64,000 nt of DNA from Omphiscola glabra. Its lineage: Eukaryota > Mollusca > Gastropoda > Lymnaeidae. The position numbers and the translations under genes were made by a program. This document shows, in pieces, positions 10,642 through 20,837 of the stretch. The DNA lies in the NCBI GenBank assembly GCA_964017045.1, contig OZ024810.1, positions 11,849,593 to 11,913,592 of the forward strand. The letters run 5' to 3'. The notes beneath the pieces are model-generated. The model was given only the letters and a program-made list of their open reading frames with translations. It did no database searches and was not told the DNA's origin. How positions within the stretch are numbered: position 1 is the first letter of the stretch; each line of letters begins with the position of its first letter.

Positions 10642-11121
10642 GGTTACCGGAAATTTGATCGAAAGAAATTTCGTCGACAGAAAATTGATCTAAGGAAATT
10701 TGATCGAAAGAAATTTCGTCGACAGATAATTGATTGACGGAAATTTGATCGAAAGAAATTTCGTCGACAGATAATTGATTGACGGAAATTTGATCGAAAG
10801 AAATTTCGTCGACAGAAAATTGATAGACGGAAATTTGATCGAAAGAAATTTCGTCGACAGAAAATTGATCGACGGAAATTTGATCGAACGGAAATATGGT
10901 CGAATCTTTTTATCAGTTCACACGTTAAAATTTTCGTCATATTTATTTCTGAACGCACTGAACTATACAGTAAAACAAAATAATAAGTTCAAAAAGAAAC
11001 TTGACGCAAATTTTTAACGTGTAAATTAAAAAAAAAGATTCGACCAAATTTCCGTTCGATCAAATTTCCGTCGATCAATTTTCCGTCGACAAAATTTCTT
11101 TCGATCAAATTTCCGGATACG
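10642..11121 (+). mobile_element. Mutator-like foldback MITE, copy 2, with amplified arm
   Basis: Starts GGTTACCGGAAATTTGATCG and ends AAATTTCCGGATACG. Perfect 9-bp target duplication ACATTTCAG at 10633-10641 and 11122-11130. Orientation is opposite to the other three copies. The left arm holds about five tandem copies of a 45-54 bp block (GAAATTTGATCGAAAGAAAT, TTCGTCGACAGA, then AATTGAT), which lengthens the element to 480 bp against about 300 bp for the intact copies. The right arm is not amplified. Confidence 0.9.
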
Positions 11122-11130
11122 ACATTTCAG

Positions 11131-12276
11131 GGGTATTCCAGAATATTCAACTAATGCGCCATAGTCCCCAAGACTGTTCTAGCCACTGGCACCCCATAGA
11201 GTAGGCCTATACGCACCCCCGCTCCCCCTTTTAATCAACGTCTGGCATCCTGAGAATGAAGCCACTGCCATGTATAGCCAAACCAGACGCCTCATGTGGC
11301 CGTGGGGGGGGGGGCAACAATCAACACCTGAAGGCCATGAAATACAACCCCCGTGGCCATGGGGACTCCCCCCGTGCCCCACCCCCCCAAAAAAAAAGAG
11401 GGTTCACTGTGGGAGGTAAGGCTGCGGGATTTCTCCTGTAACAAGACAAACACCATGTCGTGTGTCCAAGACCGGTATGTTACACCGTCACCGGCAGTTC
11501 TGATCGGAGCAGGCGATGACGAGCCTGGGAATCCTCCGCATTTAAAAAAAACATTTTTTTTTAGAAGACTTTGATCAATTTCGAGGCGGTGTCGGGTTAA
11601 GATCAGACTCCCGAGATAATTTATCCAGTCACAACTCTTTGTGGACAAACACCGAATGACATTAAGTGACGGGTTAATAGTCGGAGACGTGAGTGGGAGA
11701 AGAAGAAGAAGAAAACAAAAAAGTCAGTCATTTACAAGGGGTCTAACACGTGGACGTATTTACGCCCACCCAGTAGGCGAGACAGCTATTCGAAGTAAAT
11801 GGATTTTTAAAAAAAAAATCTATCGCACAATTATTTTATGTAAGCTTCTATCGGGTGAGAGACGATGTTTGATATTAAAATAACCGTATTATACGACATG
11901 ATTTAATCTATTGTCCTTGTCGATCTGTTTTGATGAGGGGTTTTTTTTTTTGGGGGGGGGGGGGGGAAAGGGGGGGGGCATTGGAAGCCGAAGTTTTCAG
12001 AGATAAAGATATTACGTAGACGGCACACTATAAGAAAGTGACAGGACATATTGGCCTTGTAATGATATTTTTTGTCATACGATTCTGAATAAAATGATTT
12101 GAAACGTAAAAAACAAGAACAAACAAACAAACAAACAAACTCCTAACATGACCCAAGAAAGCACTCAGTAATATCTGACAAAATTTGTGTGGGTTGCAAT
12201 AAAAACAAATAAATAATACAGAGTAAAAAAATTGTGCGGCCTGCGTAATATCTTTATCTCTGACACTGCAACTTGC
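11131..12276. other. No recognised gene
   Basis: Mixed composition with poly-G/C runs near 11305, 11380, 11950-11975. Open frames exist up to 118 codons but are low-complexity or unrecognised. Confidence 0.45.
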
Positions 12277-12284
12277 CTTTAAAG

Positions 12285-12482
12285 CAGTGGTTCTCAACCT
12301 TCCTAATTCCGCGACCCTTTAATAGAGTCCTTGATGCTGTGGCGACCCCACCAAACACAAAATTATTTTCGTTGCTACTTCATAACTGTTAGTTTATGTG
12401 TTTTCCGATGGTCTTAGGCGACCCCTTGGAAAGGGTCATTCGACCCCCAAAGGGGTCGCGACCCACAGGTTGAGAACCTCTG
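12285..12482 (+). mobile_element. SPIN-like hAT MITE, copy 3
   Basis: Starts CAGTGGTTCTCAACCTTCCT and ends ACAGGTTGAGAACCTCTG. Perfect 8-bp target duplication CTTTAAAG at 12277-12284 and 12483-12490. One of the best-preserved copies (198 bp). Confidence 0.95.
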
Positions 12483-12540
12483 CTTTAAAGTATGACATTT
12501 CACCCTGTGGACGTGGCATGTTACAACCATACTCGTTTAT

Positions 12541-12920
12541 CATGTACTAGTGATCGCAATGCTCATTTACCATGTCCTGGTGATCGCAATGCTCATTAAC
12601 CATGTCCTGGTGATCGCAATACTCATTAACCATGTCCTGGTGATCGCAATACTCATTAACCATGTCCTGGTGATCGCAATACTCATTAACCATGTCCTGG
12701 TGATCGCAATACTCATTAACCATGTCCTGGTGATCGCAATGCTCATTTACCATGTACTGGTGATCGCAGTACTCATTTTCCATGTCTTGGTGATCGCAAT
12801 ACTCATTTACCATGTACTGGTGATCGCAATACTCATTTACCATGTACTGGTGGTCATCACCATTCTCAAACTACCATGTACTGGTCAACACCATGCTCAT
12901 TTACCATGTACTGCATACTC
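12541..12920. repeat. 30-bp minisatellite, about 12 units
   Basis: Unit CATGTCCTGGTGATCGCAAT plus ACTCATTAAC. Because 30 is a multiple of 3 and the unit lacks stops in some frames, long repetitive frames are open on both strands (HVLVIAILIN and YCDHQDMVNE type). I do not regard these as genes. Confidence 0.95.
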
Positions 12921-13729
12921 ATTTGAGCAAGGCCGTGCGCTCACAGATTTAGAAACAAAAATTAATCGTGCCAATTGTATGGTCGTGTGCCCCAGGTTTA
13001 AGACAAAACTTTGACAATTCCATAGTGCCCCCCCCCCAATTTTTTAACTCTAATTAATAATTTCCCAGCAGGCCCTAATGCCCCAGTTACAGAATGATAT
13101 TTCAGCATTCCCCACCCCCCTCTTCGTGGTCACAAGAAACCAGTTTCAGGACGAAATCCCCTCCCCCCTCCCATGCAGGCTCGAATGCCCCCAGTTTGAG
13201 AATAACTTCACCGGGCACGTAAGCCCGCACTCTCGCGCCCATCAAGAGAGATCGGGTTAGGCAGCGCGTGCTCAGGTGTCTCTCCGTTATGACAATAAAA
13301 TGCCAATGTAGCTAATCTAAGTTTATAACGATATCATTAAGGCCACCTTAGCCCCCCTTACCGCGTTACACGATTTACCGTTAATTGTGCTTTAATGAAC
13401 GCAATCAGGAGGGCCGGGGGGATTAGCCCCGGATATGGAAGGCATTGAAATATTTTCTTCAAGTTCCTGTGCTTCGCCACTTTTCATATATTTCACAGAG
13501 GCTCCCAACCTCAACGCTCCAGGAAGAAGAATTTATCTGCGTCGCGTCTTGAAGAAGGGAACACGTCACTCCTTGTTTACAATGGGTGGATTACATTGAA
13601 TGACAAATTTGATTACTTTTAGATTCTTGTTGCTTCATTTAAGAAATTTATTAACGAATTTATGAGACTCCCGTCATGTCTGAGTTCATGAGTCAACAGT
13701 CCAGCGCAGGTCACTGAAATTGTGTATTC
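12921..13729. other. No recognised gene
   Basis: Moderate GC, poly-C at 13028. 13200-13560 has more balanced composition than its surroundings, but no protein similarity was recognised. Confidence 0.45.
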
Positions 13730-13737
13730 CGTTTAAG

Positions 13738-14026
13738 CAGTGGTGCTCAACCTTCCTAATGCCGGGACCCTTTAATCAAGTTTCTCCTGTTGTGGCGACC
13801 CCCCAGCCACAAAATTATTTTCGTTGCTACTTCATAACTGTTGAGTACATATATGTGTTTTCCGATGGTCTTAGTGACCCCTGTGAAAGTCTCTCTCTCT
13901 CTCTTTCTATCGCCATCTCTCTCTTTCCCCCACTTCTCTCTATCTCTCACTCTCTCTAACACTCTCCCTCTCACTCTCTCTCTCTCTCTCTCTCTGACCC
14001 ACAAAGGAGTCGTGAATCACAACTGG
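13738..14026 (+). mobile_element. SPIN-like hAT MITE, copy 4, invaded by a CT microsatellite
   Basis: Left half is intact (CAGTGGTGCTCAACCTTCCT, TTCGTTGCTACTTCATAACT, CCGATGGTCTTAG). After GACCCCTGTGAAAG the element is replaced by about 108 bp of CT repeat (13889-13996) and resumes as TGACCCACAAAGGAGTCGTG. The right terminal repeat is eroded and no target duplication is evident. Confidence 0.85.
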
Positions 14027-14244
14027 ATCTTCAATGTGAATACTTAAAGAAGCATAGTCTAAATATGATCCTATGTCAAACTTTTTACAAGAAAACTTAA
14101 ATATACTTGTAGTTTAAAGCCCTTTGAGCCCTTTGGCAAATGAAATGATTCAGACAAATGATTGGAGAGTAGTTGGTTTTTCACTGAGGAAAAAAATCTA
14201 ATATTTCTTAATCGACTCGGTCGTAGAATCTATAGTTCGGTATA

Positions 14245-14535
14245 ATGAGAGAACCACTGAACACTTGAGTGAGAACCACGGAACATATGTGTGAGAACCA
14301 CTGATCACATGATTGAGACCACTGAACACATCAGTGAGGACAATTGAAAACATGAGTGAGAACCACTGAGCACATCAGTGAGGGCCACTGAACACATGAG
14401 TGAGAACCACTGAGCACATCAGTGAGGACCATTGAAAACATGTGTGAGAACCACTGAGCTCATCAGTGAGGAACAATGAATACATGAGTGAGAACCACTT
14501 ATCACAAGTTCAAGTTTGAGAACCACTGAACACGC
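14245..14535. repeat. Minisatellite of ~21-22 bp half-units
   Basis: About 13 imperfect units alternating GTGAGAACCACTGAGCACAT and GTGAGGACCATTGAAAACAT. A dimeric 42-44 bp pattern is visible in the middle of the array. Confidence 0.85.
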
Positions 14536-14792
14536 GGAGAAGGGACCTTGAAAAAAAAGTTAAGACAAGCCGCAAGATGTCAAGTAACCTGTGAGGAACA
14601 GAGATAATTGGAAATACCAACGACAAGGACCCGACCTGACGGCCTTACACGCTGGCCCCGGAGACAGTAGCGCATCTGTTTAACTTCCTGCCCCTCGCTG
14701 GACGTTGCTGTCGAGATATCTACTTTCAGGCAATGCTACACGGCACAGCCCAACAGATGGACCAGGTTGCCGCTGTTCTAGTCGAGGCTTTT
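14536..14792. other. Balanced-composition unique sequence
   Basis: Examined for missing Wnt6 exons because it is on the 3' side of the exon and is not repetitive. Both strands are interrupted by stops and carry no Wnt motif. Confidence 0.5.
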
Positions 14793-15217
14793 AAGAGCGT
14801 AAGCTCACGCCCCCTCTAGAATACGTGAGGAGTGAGTGAGTGAGTGAATGAGTGAGTGAGTGAGTGAGTGAGTGGGTGGGTGGGTGGGTGGGTGAGTGAG
14901 TGAGTGAGTGAGCGAGGTAGTGAGCACACGCCCCCTCCAGAATACGTGAGGAGTGAGTGAGTGAGTGAGTGAGTGAGTGAGCGAGGTAGTGAGCTCACGC
15001 CCCCTCCAGAATACGTGAGGAGTGAGTGAGTGAGCGAGGTAGTGAGCTCACGCCCCCTCCAGAATACGTGAGGAGTGAGTGAGTGAGCGAGGTAGTGAGC
15101 TCACGCTCCCTCCAGAATACGTGAGGAGTGAGTGAGTGAGCGAGGTAGTGAGCTCACGCCCCCTCCAGAATACGTGAGGAGTGAGTGAGTGAGTGAGTGA
15201 GTGAGTGAATAGCTCAT
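14793..15217. repeat. Composite GAGT microsatellite/minisatellite, 6 units
   Basis: Each unit has GAGCTCACGCCCCCTCCAGA, ATACGTGAGGA, a variable (GAGT)n tract and GAGCGAGGTA. (GAGT)n shrinks from more than 15 repeats in the first units to 2-3 in the middle ones. Confidence 0.93.
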
Positions 15218-15554
15218 GCACCATTCAATTGCAAAGTAAGTCAACGTGGAAGAACTGGAATACTATAAATAAACCTCAAACAATATGAAAAGTAAAATTT
15301 AAAAAACGGAACTATTCTGTCATTATACTGTTCAAGTCTGTCGGATGGTTTGTTCCTCAATTGACCAGAGTCCCGGAAGACATAAACTGTAAGTTTTTTT
15401 TTTCAAAACAATGCAGCTACAAAACATCAACAGAATCTTCTGTATAAATATAATCTACTACAAATGAGCGAGACGCTGTTCGTGAGTTACAATAATGCAT
15501 AAACCATACATAAGAATGTCACAAGGTTGGTTAGAATTTCTCCAAGCTAAGTTT
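15218..15554. other. AT-rich sequence, nothing recognised
   Basis: No exon or element recognised between two tandem arrays. Confidence 0.45.
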
Positions 15555-15692
15555 CCAGGATAGCAACGTACAACGAACAGTCCAGGATAGCAACTTACAA
15601 CGAACTGTCCAGGATAGCAACTTACAACGAACTGCCCAGGAAGAACCCAGGGAGAACCCAGGAAGATCCCAGGAAGAACCCAGGAAGAACCC
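15555..15692. repeat. Two adjoining short tandem arrays
   Basis: Three units of 26-27 bp (CAGGATAGCAACTTACAACG) are followed by five to six units of 11-12 bp (CAGGAAGAACC). Confidence 0.85.
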
Positions 15693-15775
15693 ATGAAACG
15701 TCAGGTAGAACATTAGAAAATAATGTGTGGGCCCGACCCTTCAGACATCTCCAAGTGAGCACCAGTCAGTCTTTT

Positions 15776-15930
15776 GAATACCTAATACTTCACTGTAATT
15801 ACTTCCGATGAGTATCTGGGATATGTAAATGTACTTTATTTCTGTTCAGTATCTGAGATATGTCAGTGTACCTACATCCGATGAGTATCTGGGAAACATG
15901 TCAACGTACTTACTTCTGTTCAGTATCTGG
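15776..15930 (-). repeat. 37-bp tandem repeat copying the Wnt6 exon end and splice donor
   Basis: Read on the minus strand, the last coding bases and donor of the Wnt6 exon (CAGATACTGAACAG then AAGTAAGTACGT) recur downstream. The anchor GTATCTG (plus strand) occurs at 15923, 15885, 15849 and 15812, and a degraded one near 15776, so spacing is 36-38 bp. Units alternate between a TTCTGTTCAG form and a TTCCGATGAG form, giving a 74-bp dimer. Unit 1 holds the functional-looking donor. Later units have ATGTAGGTAC and AAATAAAGTAC at the equivalent place, so unit 2 keeps a GT and unit 3 has lost it. The array begins inside coding sequence and runs into the intron. Confidence 0.8.
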
Positions 15931-16134
15931 GATATAGACCTCTTGGCCGTCGTGCAGTTCCACTGCCTGTTCCGGAACTGAAACTTGCACTCGATCAGGG
16001 CCAGCTTGGCCCCCTTGGCCACTTCGGCCACCACCTCCGGTTCACGTTTGCATATCGTCTTTTGGCGCCCGGCTAACCGTTTGGTCTTTTTGCAAATGCT
16101 GTTAGAGTCCATGACGAGGGGACTGCCGACCGCC
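15914..16134 (-). CDS. Wnt6: Wnt6 internal exon (N-terminal part of the mature ligand)
   Basis: Internal exon of a secreted Wnt signalling ligand. Seen: 73 whole codons. The peptide starts AVGSPLVMDSNSIC and runs through AGRQKTIC, EPEVVAEVAKGAKLALIEC, FQFRNRQWNC and ISQILNR. Cysteines at exon residues 14, 28, 49 and 60 have the spacing of the Wnt N-terminal domain. NCT in RQWNCT is the conserved Wnt N-glycosylation sequon. Acceptor: a pyrimidine-rich stretch then CACAG at 16135-16139, exon base 1 at 16134 (phase 2). Donor: GTAAGT at 15908-15913 (phase 1). Family knowledge: the block SPLVMD-NSIC-K-T-RLAG-Q--LC is characteristic of Wnt6 rather than other Wnts; Wnt6 often sits in a Wnt9-Wnt1-Wnt6-Wnt10 cluster. 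Odd: RNRQWNC where RFRRWNC is usual. The signal-peptide exon (higher coordinates) and next exon (lower coordinates) were not found. An intact Wnt6 is likely; a lone pseudogene exon cannot be excluded. Confidence 0.88.
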
Positions 16135-16200
16135 CTGTGACAGAGAGACAAATAAGGTGATTATATATTGTAAACGTATCCAGGTCTCTTGATGATTGAA

Positions 16201-16390
16201 TGGTCATTAATTTCGCTGTCATGGTTGCTGTCCCCCCCCCCCCCCTTCTTTGTGTGTGTTTTTTTTTTCTACTTCTTTTTTTTTCCTTTTGTGTGTGTCT
16301 GTTTGTGAGTGTGTGTGGGGGGGGGGGGGGAGAAGGAAAGGGGGAGAAGGAAGGGGGGAGAAAAAAAAAATGGGGGGGGGGGGTAAATCA
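16201..16390. repeat. Pyrimidine-rich then purine-rich tract in the Wnt6 intron
   Basis: A C/T-rich run with poly-C, poly-T and TG repeats (about 16230-16315) is followed by a G/A-rich run with 15-G and 11-G tracts (about 16316-16383). It lies 70-250 bp upstream of the Wnt6 acceptor on the transcribed (minus) strand. The two halves could pair imperfectly. No coding signal. Confidence 0.75.
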
Positions 16391-16727
16391 GTTGTTAAAA
16401 AAATTCCAGAAAATTGTAAGGTCATTTCCGTTCATCCCCAAGAAGACGTAACAAGGGTACAGCGTCTTTTTGTGGTCACACATTGCGATCGCACTGGTCG
16501 TGGCAGACTCTTTCATTACCGATTTAACAAATGTATGAATGTTACAATGTCTCATAATTCCAAGTGTAAAAAGATTATTTTTTTTTCAAGGGATTAAACT
16601 CGCCTAAAAATAGAATATTTGATTTAACTAAGAGATTTCCAGAATTATTTTTTTTTCAAACGATTCATGTATATACGGACATCTTTTTTTTTTTTAAATT
16701 GACAAGAAAAACAACGATGTTTTTAGA
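16391..16727. other. Wnt6 intron, nothing recognised
   Basis: AT-rich sequence on the 5' side of the Wnt6 exon. No signal-peptide exon could be identified. Confidence 0.45.
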
Positions 16728-17066
16728 TTGACTATTATTACTACTCTACGTCTGTAAACTTAATTCTTCAGCTTAACTAAAATAAACTACCACAAATGAC
16801 ATCCGAATAGCATTGAGTCAAAATGGATCTGGAAACGCAGCGCCGACATTCGCACCCGGGTACCCTTAGACTCAATGCTTTTCGGATGTCATTTGTGGTA
16901 GTTTATTTTAGTTTACAAGAAGTTATTGAAGAAGTTCACAAACGTATAGTCCATTCAATTAACTTTGATTTGAAACCTCATTTTCGTCTTGCAAACCGAA
17001 CAATAAAATTTTTAATAGTTTTTTTTTTTATCCCAACCTCCCACTTCTGGTACCCGGGTAGAAAAA
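16728..17066 (-). mobile_element. Foldback element FB, copy 1
   Basis: Long perfect-to-near-perfect stem: 16775-16819 (AACTACCACAAATGACATCC core as CTACCACAAATGACATCCGA) pairs with 16870-16912 (TCGGATGTCATTTGTGGTAG). The loop carries GCAGCGCCGACATTCGCACC. An outer arm continues to CTTCTGGTACCCGGGTA. Related copies at 37746 and 47655 have the loop in the opposite orientation. The left outer arm is missing here. Confidence 0.8.
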
Positions 17067-17224
17067 TCCAAACAACACACAAATATACTTAATTATATTT
17101 TTTGCTGTTGGCAAAACATTGCATTGCGTTTATGTACGCATGTATCTATATATATATATATTTATATATATTGGTTTGGCGGAGCGTTACGGAGCAAAGC
17201 TATGTACATTGGTAGCTTTTAGAG

Positions 17225-17427
17225 CAGTGGTTCTCAACCGTCCTATGGTTGCGACTCTTTAATGCAGTTCATCGTGTTGTGGCGACCCCTCAGCCACAAA
17301 ATTATGTTCGGTTGTACTTCATAACTATAGAGCATATTTGTTTTTTTCCAGATGAACTTAGGCAAACCCTGGGACAGAGTCGTGTGACCCCCCAAAGGGG
17401 TCGCGACCCACAGGTTGAGAAACGCTG
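17225..17427 (+). mobile_element. SPIN-like hAT MITE, copy 5
   Basis: Starts CAGTGGTTCTCAACCGTCCT, ends ACAGGTTGAGAAACGCTG. Perfect 8-bp target duplication TTTTAGAG at 17217-17224 and 17428-17435. Confidence 0.94.
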
Positions 17428-17614
17428 TTTTAGAGCATCGAAATGAGATGGTAATTTCTTTGAGCTTTTAATAAATGAAGTGAAATTTTGAATCGGCGCT
17501 ATTAATTATTTTTTTTTAAAAACTATGATTTGTAAAACGCGGTGATTACATCAAGTAATATAAAATTAAACACCTCCTCCCCCCCCCCCCCCCACACACA
17601 CACAAACAAAAAAA

Positions 17615-18340
17615 GCTGCTCGTATAAATCCTTTATAAAATGAGATATTGAGCAATGGGGCGCAGTGGCGTAGCGAGCTTATCTCGCGCCCGGGGAACAA
17701 TACCTTTTTAGCGCCCCAATACCTTTTTAGCGCCCCCAATACCTTTTTAGCGCCCCCTATTCGAAAACCATACAATATTATAGTAAAATATACCATTTGG
17801 CGCCCCATTGTGAGTAGCGCCCGGGACGTGATGCCCCCCCTTGCCCCCCCTCACTACGCCACTGATGGGGCGGGAGGCTGAAAATATGGAAAAAAAAAAC
17901 ATGCATGCAATAAACGCACTTTATAAGAATCCCAATTGTTGCTCCACCCTACAACGTCTCGCAAAAGCACTCCCACGCCCCGCTCCCCCCCCCCCCCAAC
18001 TTTATTGATCAAATAATGACCCACCCACGTCTACGAGGAAGTTTTATTTCCCCAACGATTTCACACACACACACACACACACCCAATATGACGCACCAAA
18101 AGCTTTTTTAAAAAAAAAATTTATAAAGAAACTCATTTAGCGCAGTTTTCGGGAATTTCATTAAGTGGCATTATATTTTTATAATCGTCACCTTGAAAAA
18201 CAGGAAAAAAACTATGTTTGGGGCTAAGGATGTAAATTTGACAAGATTCAGCTCGATAAGGTTGACGGGGAAGTGGGTCATGTAGTCGTCCGAAGATTTT
18301 GCCAACCAGCCGAAAAACAAAAGCGACGTTTTTTTATGCA
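17615..18340. repeat. Dispersed repeat family R2, copy 1 (interrupted by a hAT MITE)
   Basis: Matches two other regions in pieces: TCCTTTATAAAA-GA-AT-GAGCAATGGGG (also near 43673), AACGCACTTT--GAGAATCCC (43758), and, after an AT-rich part, TTCAGCTCGATAAGGTTGA, GAAGTGGGTCA and CGAAGATTTTGCCAACCAGC (also near 29195-29300 and 44870-44960). No open frame recognised. Confidence 0.65.
17663..17864 (-). mobile_element. hAT MITE, CAGTGGCGTAG family, copy 2
   Basis: Ends CAGTGGCGTAGCGAG and CTCACTACGCCACTG, with perfect 8-bp target duplication ATGGGGCG at 17655-17662 and 17865-17872. Interior has three tandem TACCTTTTTAGCGCC blocks. The 8-bp duplication and CAGTGG terminus place it in hAT. It is nested inside repeat family R2. 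Confidence 0.93.
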
Positions 18341-20837
18341 GGATTGTAAAAAATCTTTCTACCAAACATACATGTTCATTTTTAAATCCTATTTTATACT
18401 TATGATCTTTTGTATCAGTTATATCTTTTAAATTTGCCTAACGTAAGAAGTAGGTGGAACTTGTTAGTTTCATATCGGAAGAATCCTTTTTGCAACCTTC
18501 CATCGCCTGTGAAGTCACGGCCCCTGGCCTCGACATTCCCGCTATTGGAGACATTACAGGAATCCCAGTATGGGGCGCGGAGTTGTGACTAGGAATTACC
18601 GACGCTCGATTCCCGGAATTCCTACAGCGCATTCTGACAAGGAATTCCGGGGGGGGGGGGGTGGGGGGTGCCCGCTATTTCACTGGCAAATACGGCTTCC
18701 GGAGTATTCAGTGGCGGAGTATGCTGGGGGGGTCGGGGATGGATACACGGGGGGCAGGCGTGATGCACGTTCATCATGCTCTATGAAATCATGCGGTCAA
18801 AATATAGAGTCAGAAGGAATGGTGCCATAAATTTCGCATTAGTTCAACGGTGCCCGAAGGGGTAACGGCTTGAGAACCCCCCAAGAAGCTAGAGATAATA
18901 CGCAGTGCAAAACTTTGCCCGCCCCTTCCTACACCTTTTTGTAGATGTGCTTCAAGAAGTTCGTTTTTTTTTTACATATTTTTCCCTGGTCAAAACAATT
19001 TCAGTGACGTCATCAAGTCACTATCACACACGATACACAACTCTTTCACCAATGGAATGGCGCGCAAGACCTCCGTCGGGTGGGATTCCGCACAATCTTT
19101 CCAGAAAACAAAATATGGCACAAAGCTCTTCCCCCATTTTCGCTTAAGCAGAGATTGCCTCGCCCCTTCCCTCCCTGCAAAGTGGATGACGCACAACCCT
19201 TCCACCCAGGTGAAAGTGTCTTCCGTCACCCAGATGATCCCTCCACCCATGAAAAGTGTCTTCCACCACTAAGATGACGCCTTCGTCAAGGGATAAAACT
19301 CATCAAAGGTCTCGCTTAAAAGGAAAATAAAAGTGTTGGTGTGGTGATCTCCCGTGAAAAGGTCAAACGGACGACCATCGGCCCGACTCAATCGATACCT
19401 GCAAGGAAATATTGAAGAAGTCGACTACTCACATGGCTGTACTTGAATACGGGGATATCGAATAGATAACATAAAAAAAAAAACACACACACACACAAAA
19501 AACCCGATGCTAGTGCCAGGATTTCCTGAAATCGGATTAATAGCTACCAGTTAAGCCGACTGATTGTATTTGTCTATTCCCAGCTCAATCCCTCCCTGGA
19601 GCTTCGGCAAGACCAGACTTGAAAGAGGAAATGTTTTCATTACGAGCAGAAGCGGAGTAAATGGAGGGGTGATATTGGTGGCGGGGGGGGGGGGAGTGGC
19701 ATGAGTGTTGTAGGGTGGAAGGGGTGGTTAATGTCAGTCTATAATTTTATCCGGCTTTCTTCCCGTGTTCATATTTTCCCATTAGCGGGGAGAAGATTAA
19801 AGGAGGCGAGACAGTATTCTACAAAGGACCGTAATGGAGTCTGCCTCAACCTCCCTCGGCCCACGGGCGACACCACAACATCTTCCCAAAACCCCCTCGA
19901 AGCTACTCCATCGTGATGCAGCGGTTCTAAATCTGTCTGTTTCGTTCAGTGCCAACTAAGTCCTTCAGAACGGTTAAAGTACAATTACCACACACATAAA
20001 AAAAAAAAAAAAAAAAACATACATGTATTTGTGTTAGTTGCTGTGCTTTTAGGGTAGGCCGTGGGCCCCGAGGGGGGGGGGGGTGCGCGCACAAGAGGAT
20101 ATGACATGTCATATGAGTGGGAGTCAGGCTTAACTGTCATAAGTCAGTATTCGATTGCACGAAGAAAAATTTATATTTTAAAAAGAAAATTGATAAAAAA
20201 AATAATTAAAAAAGTGAGATATAGTGGTGGTAGGAATTGTGCAGGACAATGGTGGGAGAATAGGGTGAAAGCAAACGCAAGATGGCGAGAAAATCAATAC
20301 ATTTTTAGAAACAGCTGGTTTTCTTTATATAATTTGACAGTGGCGGTGTTGAAATGTTCCACCCAAAAAAAGTGTATTCTCCTTCAACCTATTAACGCCT
20401 TTGGGTCGCCCGTGCAAGCTTTGATTGACCAATAGCCACTTGAAACCGTCCACACCATTCCGCGGGCTGATCTGGGAGTTGTATCGGAGTGAGGTTGAGC
20501 AAGTGAGGCGATGTAAATATATTACTTTAAACCGCCGGGCCTGATTGCCATTTTCTCGCTTGGACCCGCCAACGCCGCGCGAAAACATTCTATACGAAAT
20601 TACTTCGAAACGACCATATTTTGGCATTTTTTAATTTGATGACCAGTAATTAAGTCAAATGTAAATACAAGTTTAAATGATGGCCAGTGCAGTGAGTATG
20701 AACGGTACAATGGCTTGACGATTCTCAGAGGTCAGTGTGGCTTAGCAAAGTTATTTAATGGGTTCATTATTTTGGTATTATAAGACTCGGTAACTTGGCG
20801 CCTTCCAGGTATGAAAGTTGTCTCACAAGAAGACATG
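18341..20837. other. Mostly unique sequence without recognised gene
   Basis: About 2.5 kb on the 5' side of the Wnt6 exon. Contains poly-G at 18650 and 19683, poly-A at 20001, and moderate-GC stretches (18500-18850, 19020-19290, 20340-20600). Frames of 86-124 codons exist but none was recognised. A conserved first Wnt6 exon or a regulatory element could be here; I cannot support either. Confidence 0.4.

Noticed and set aside
14620..14790. Candidate downstream Wnt6 exon in balanced-composition sequence
   Set aside because: All frames on the minus strand are interrupted and no Wnt cysteine motif is present.
20061..20627. Open frames of 124 (plus) and 100 (minus) codons as novel exons
   Set aside because: They overlap on opposite strands, have no recognisable domain, and include low-complexity lysine-rich and glycine-rich parts.
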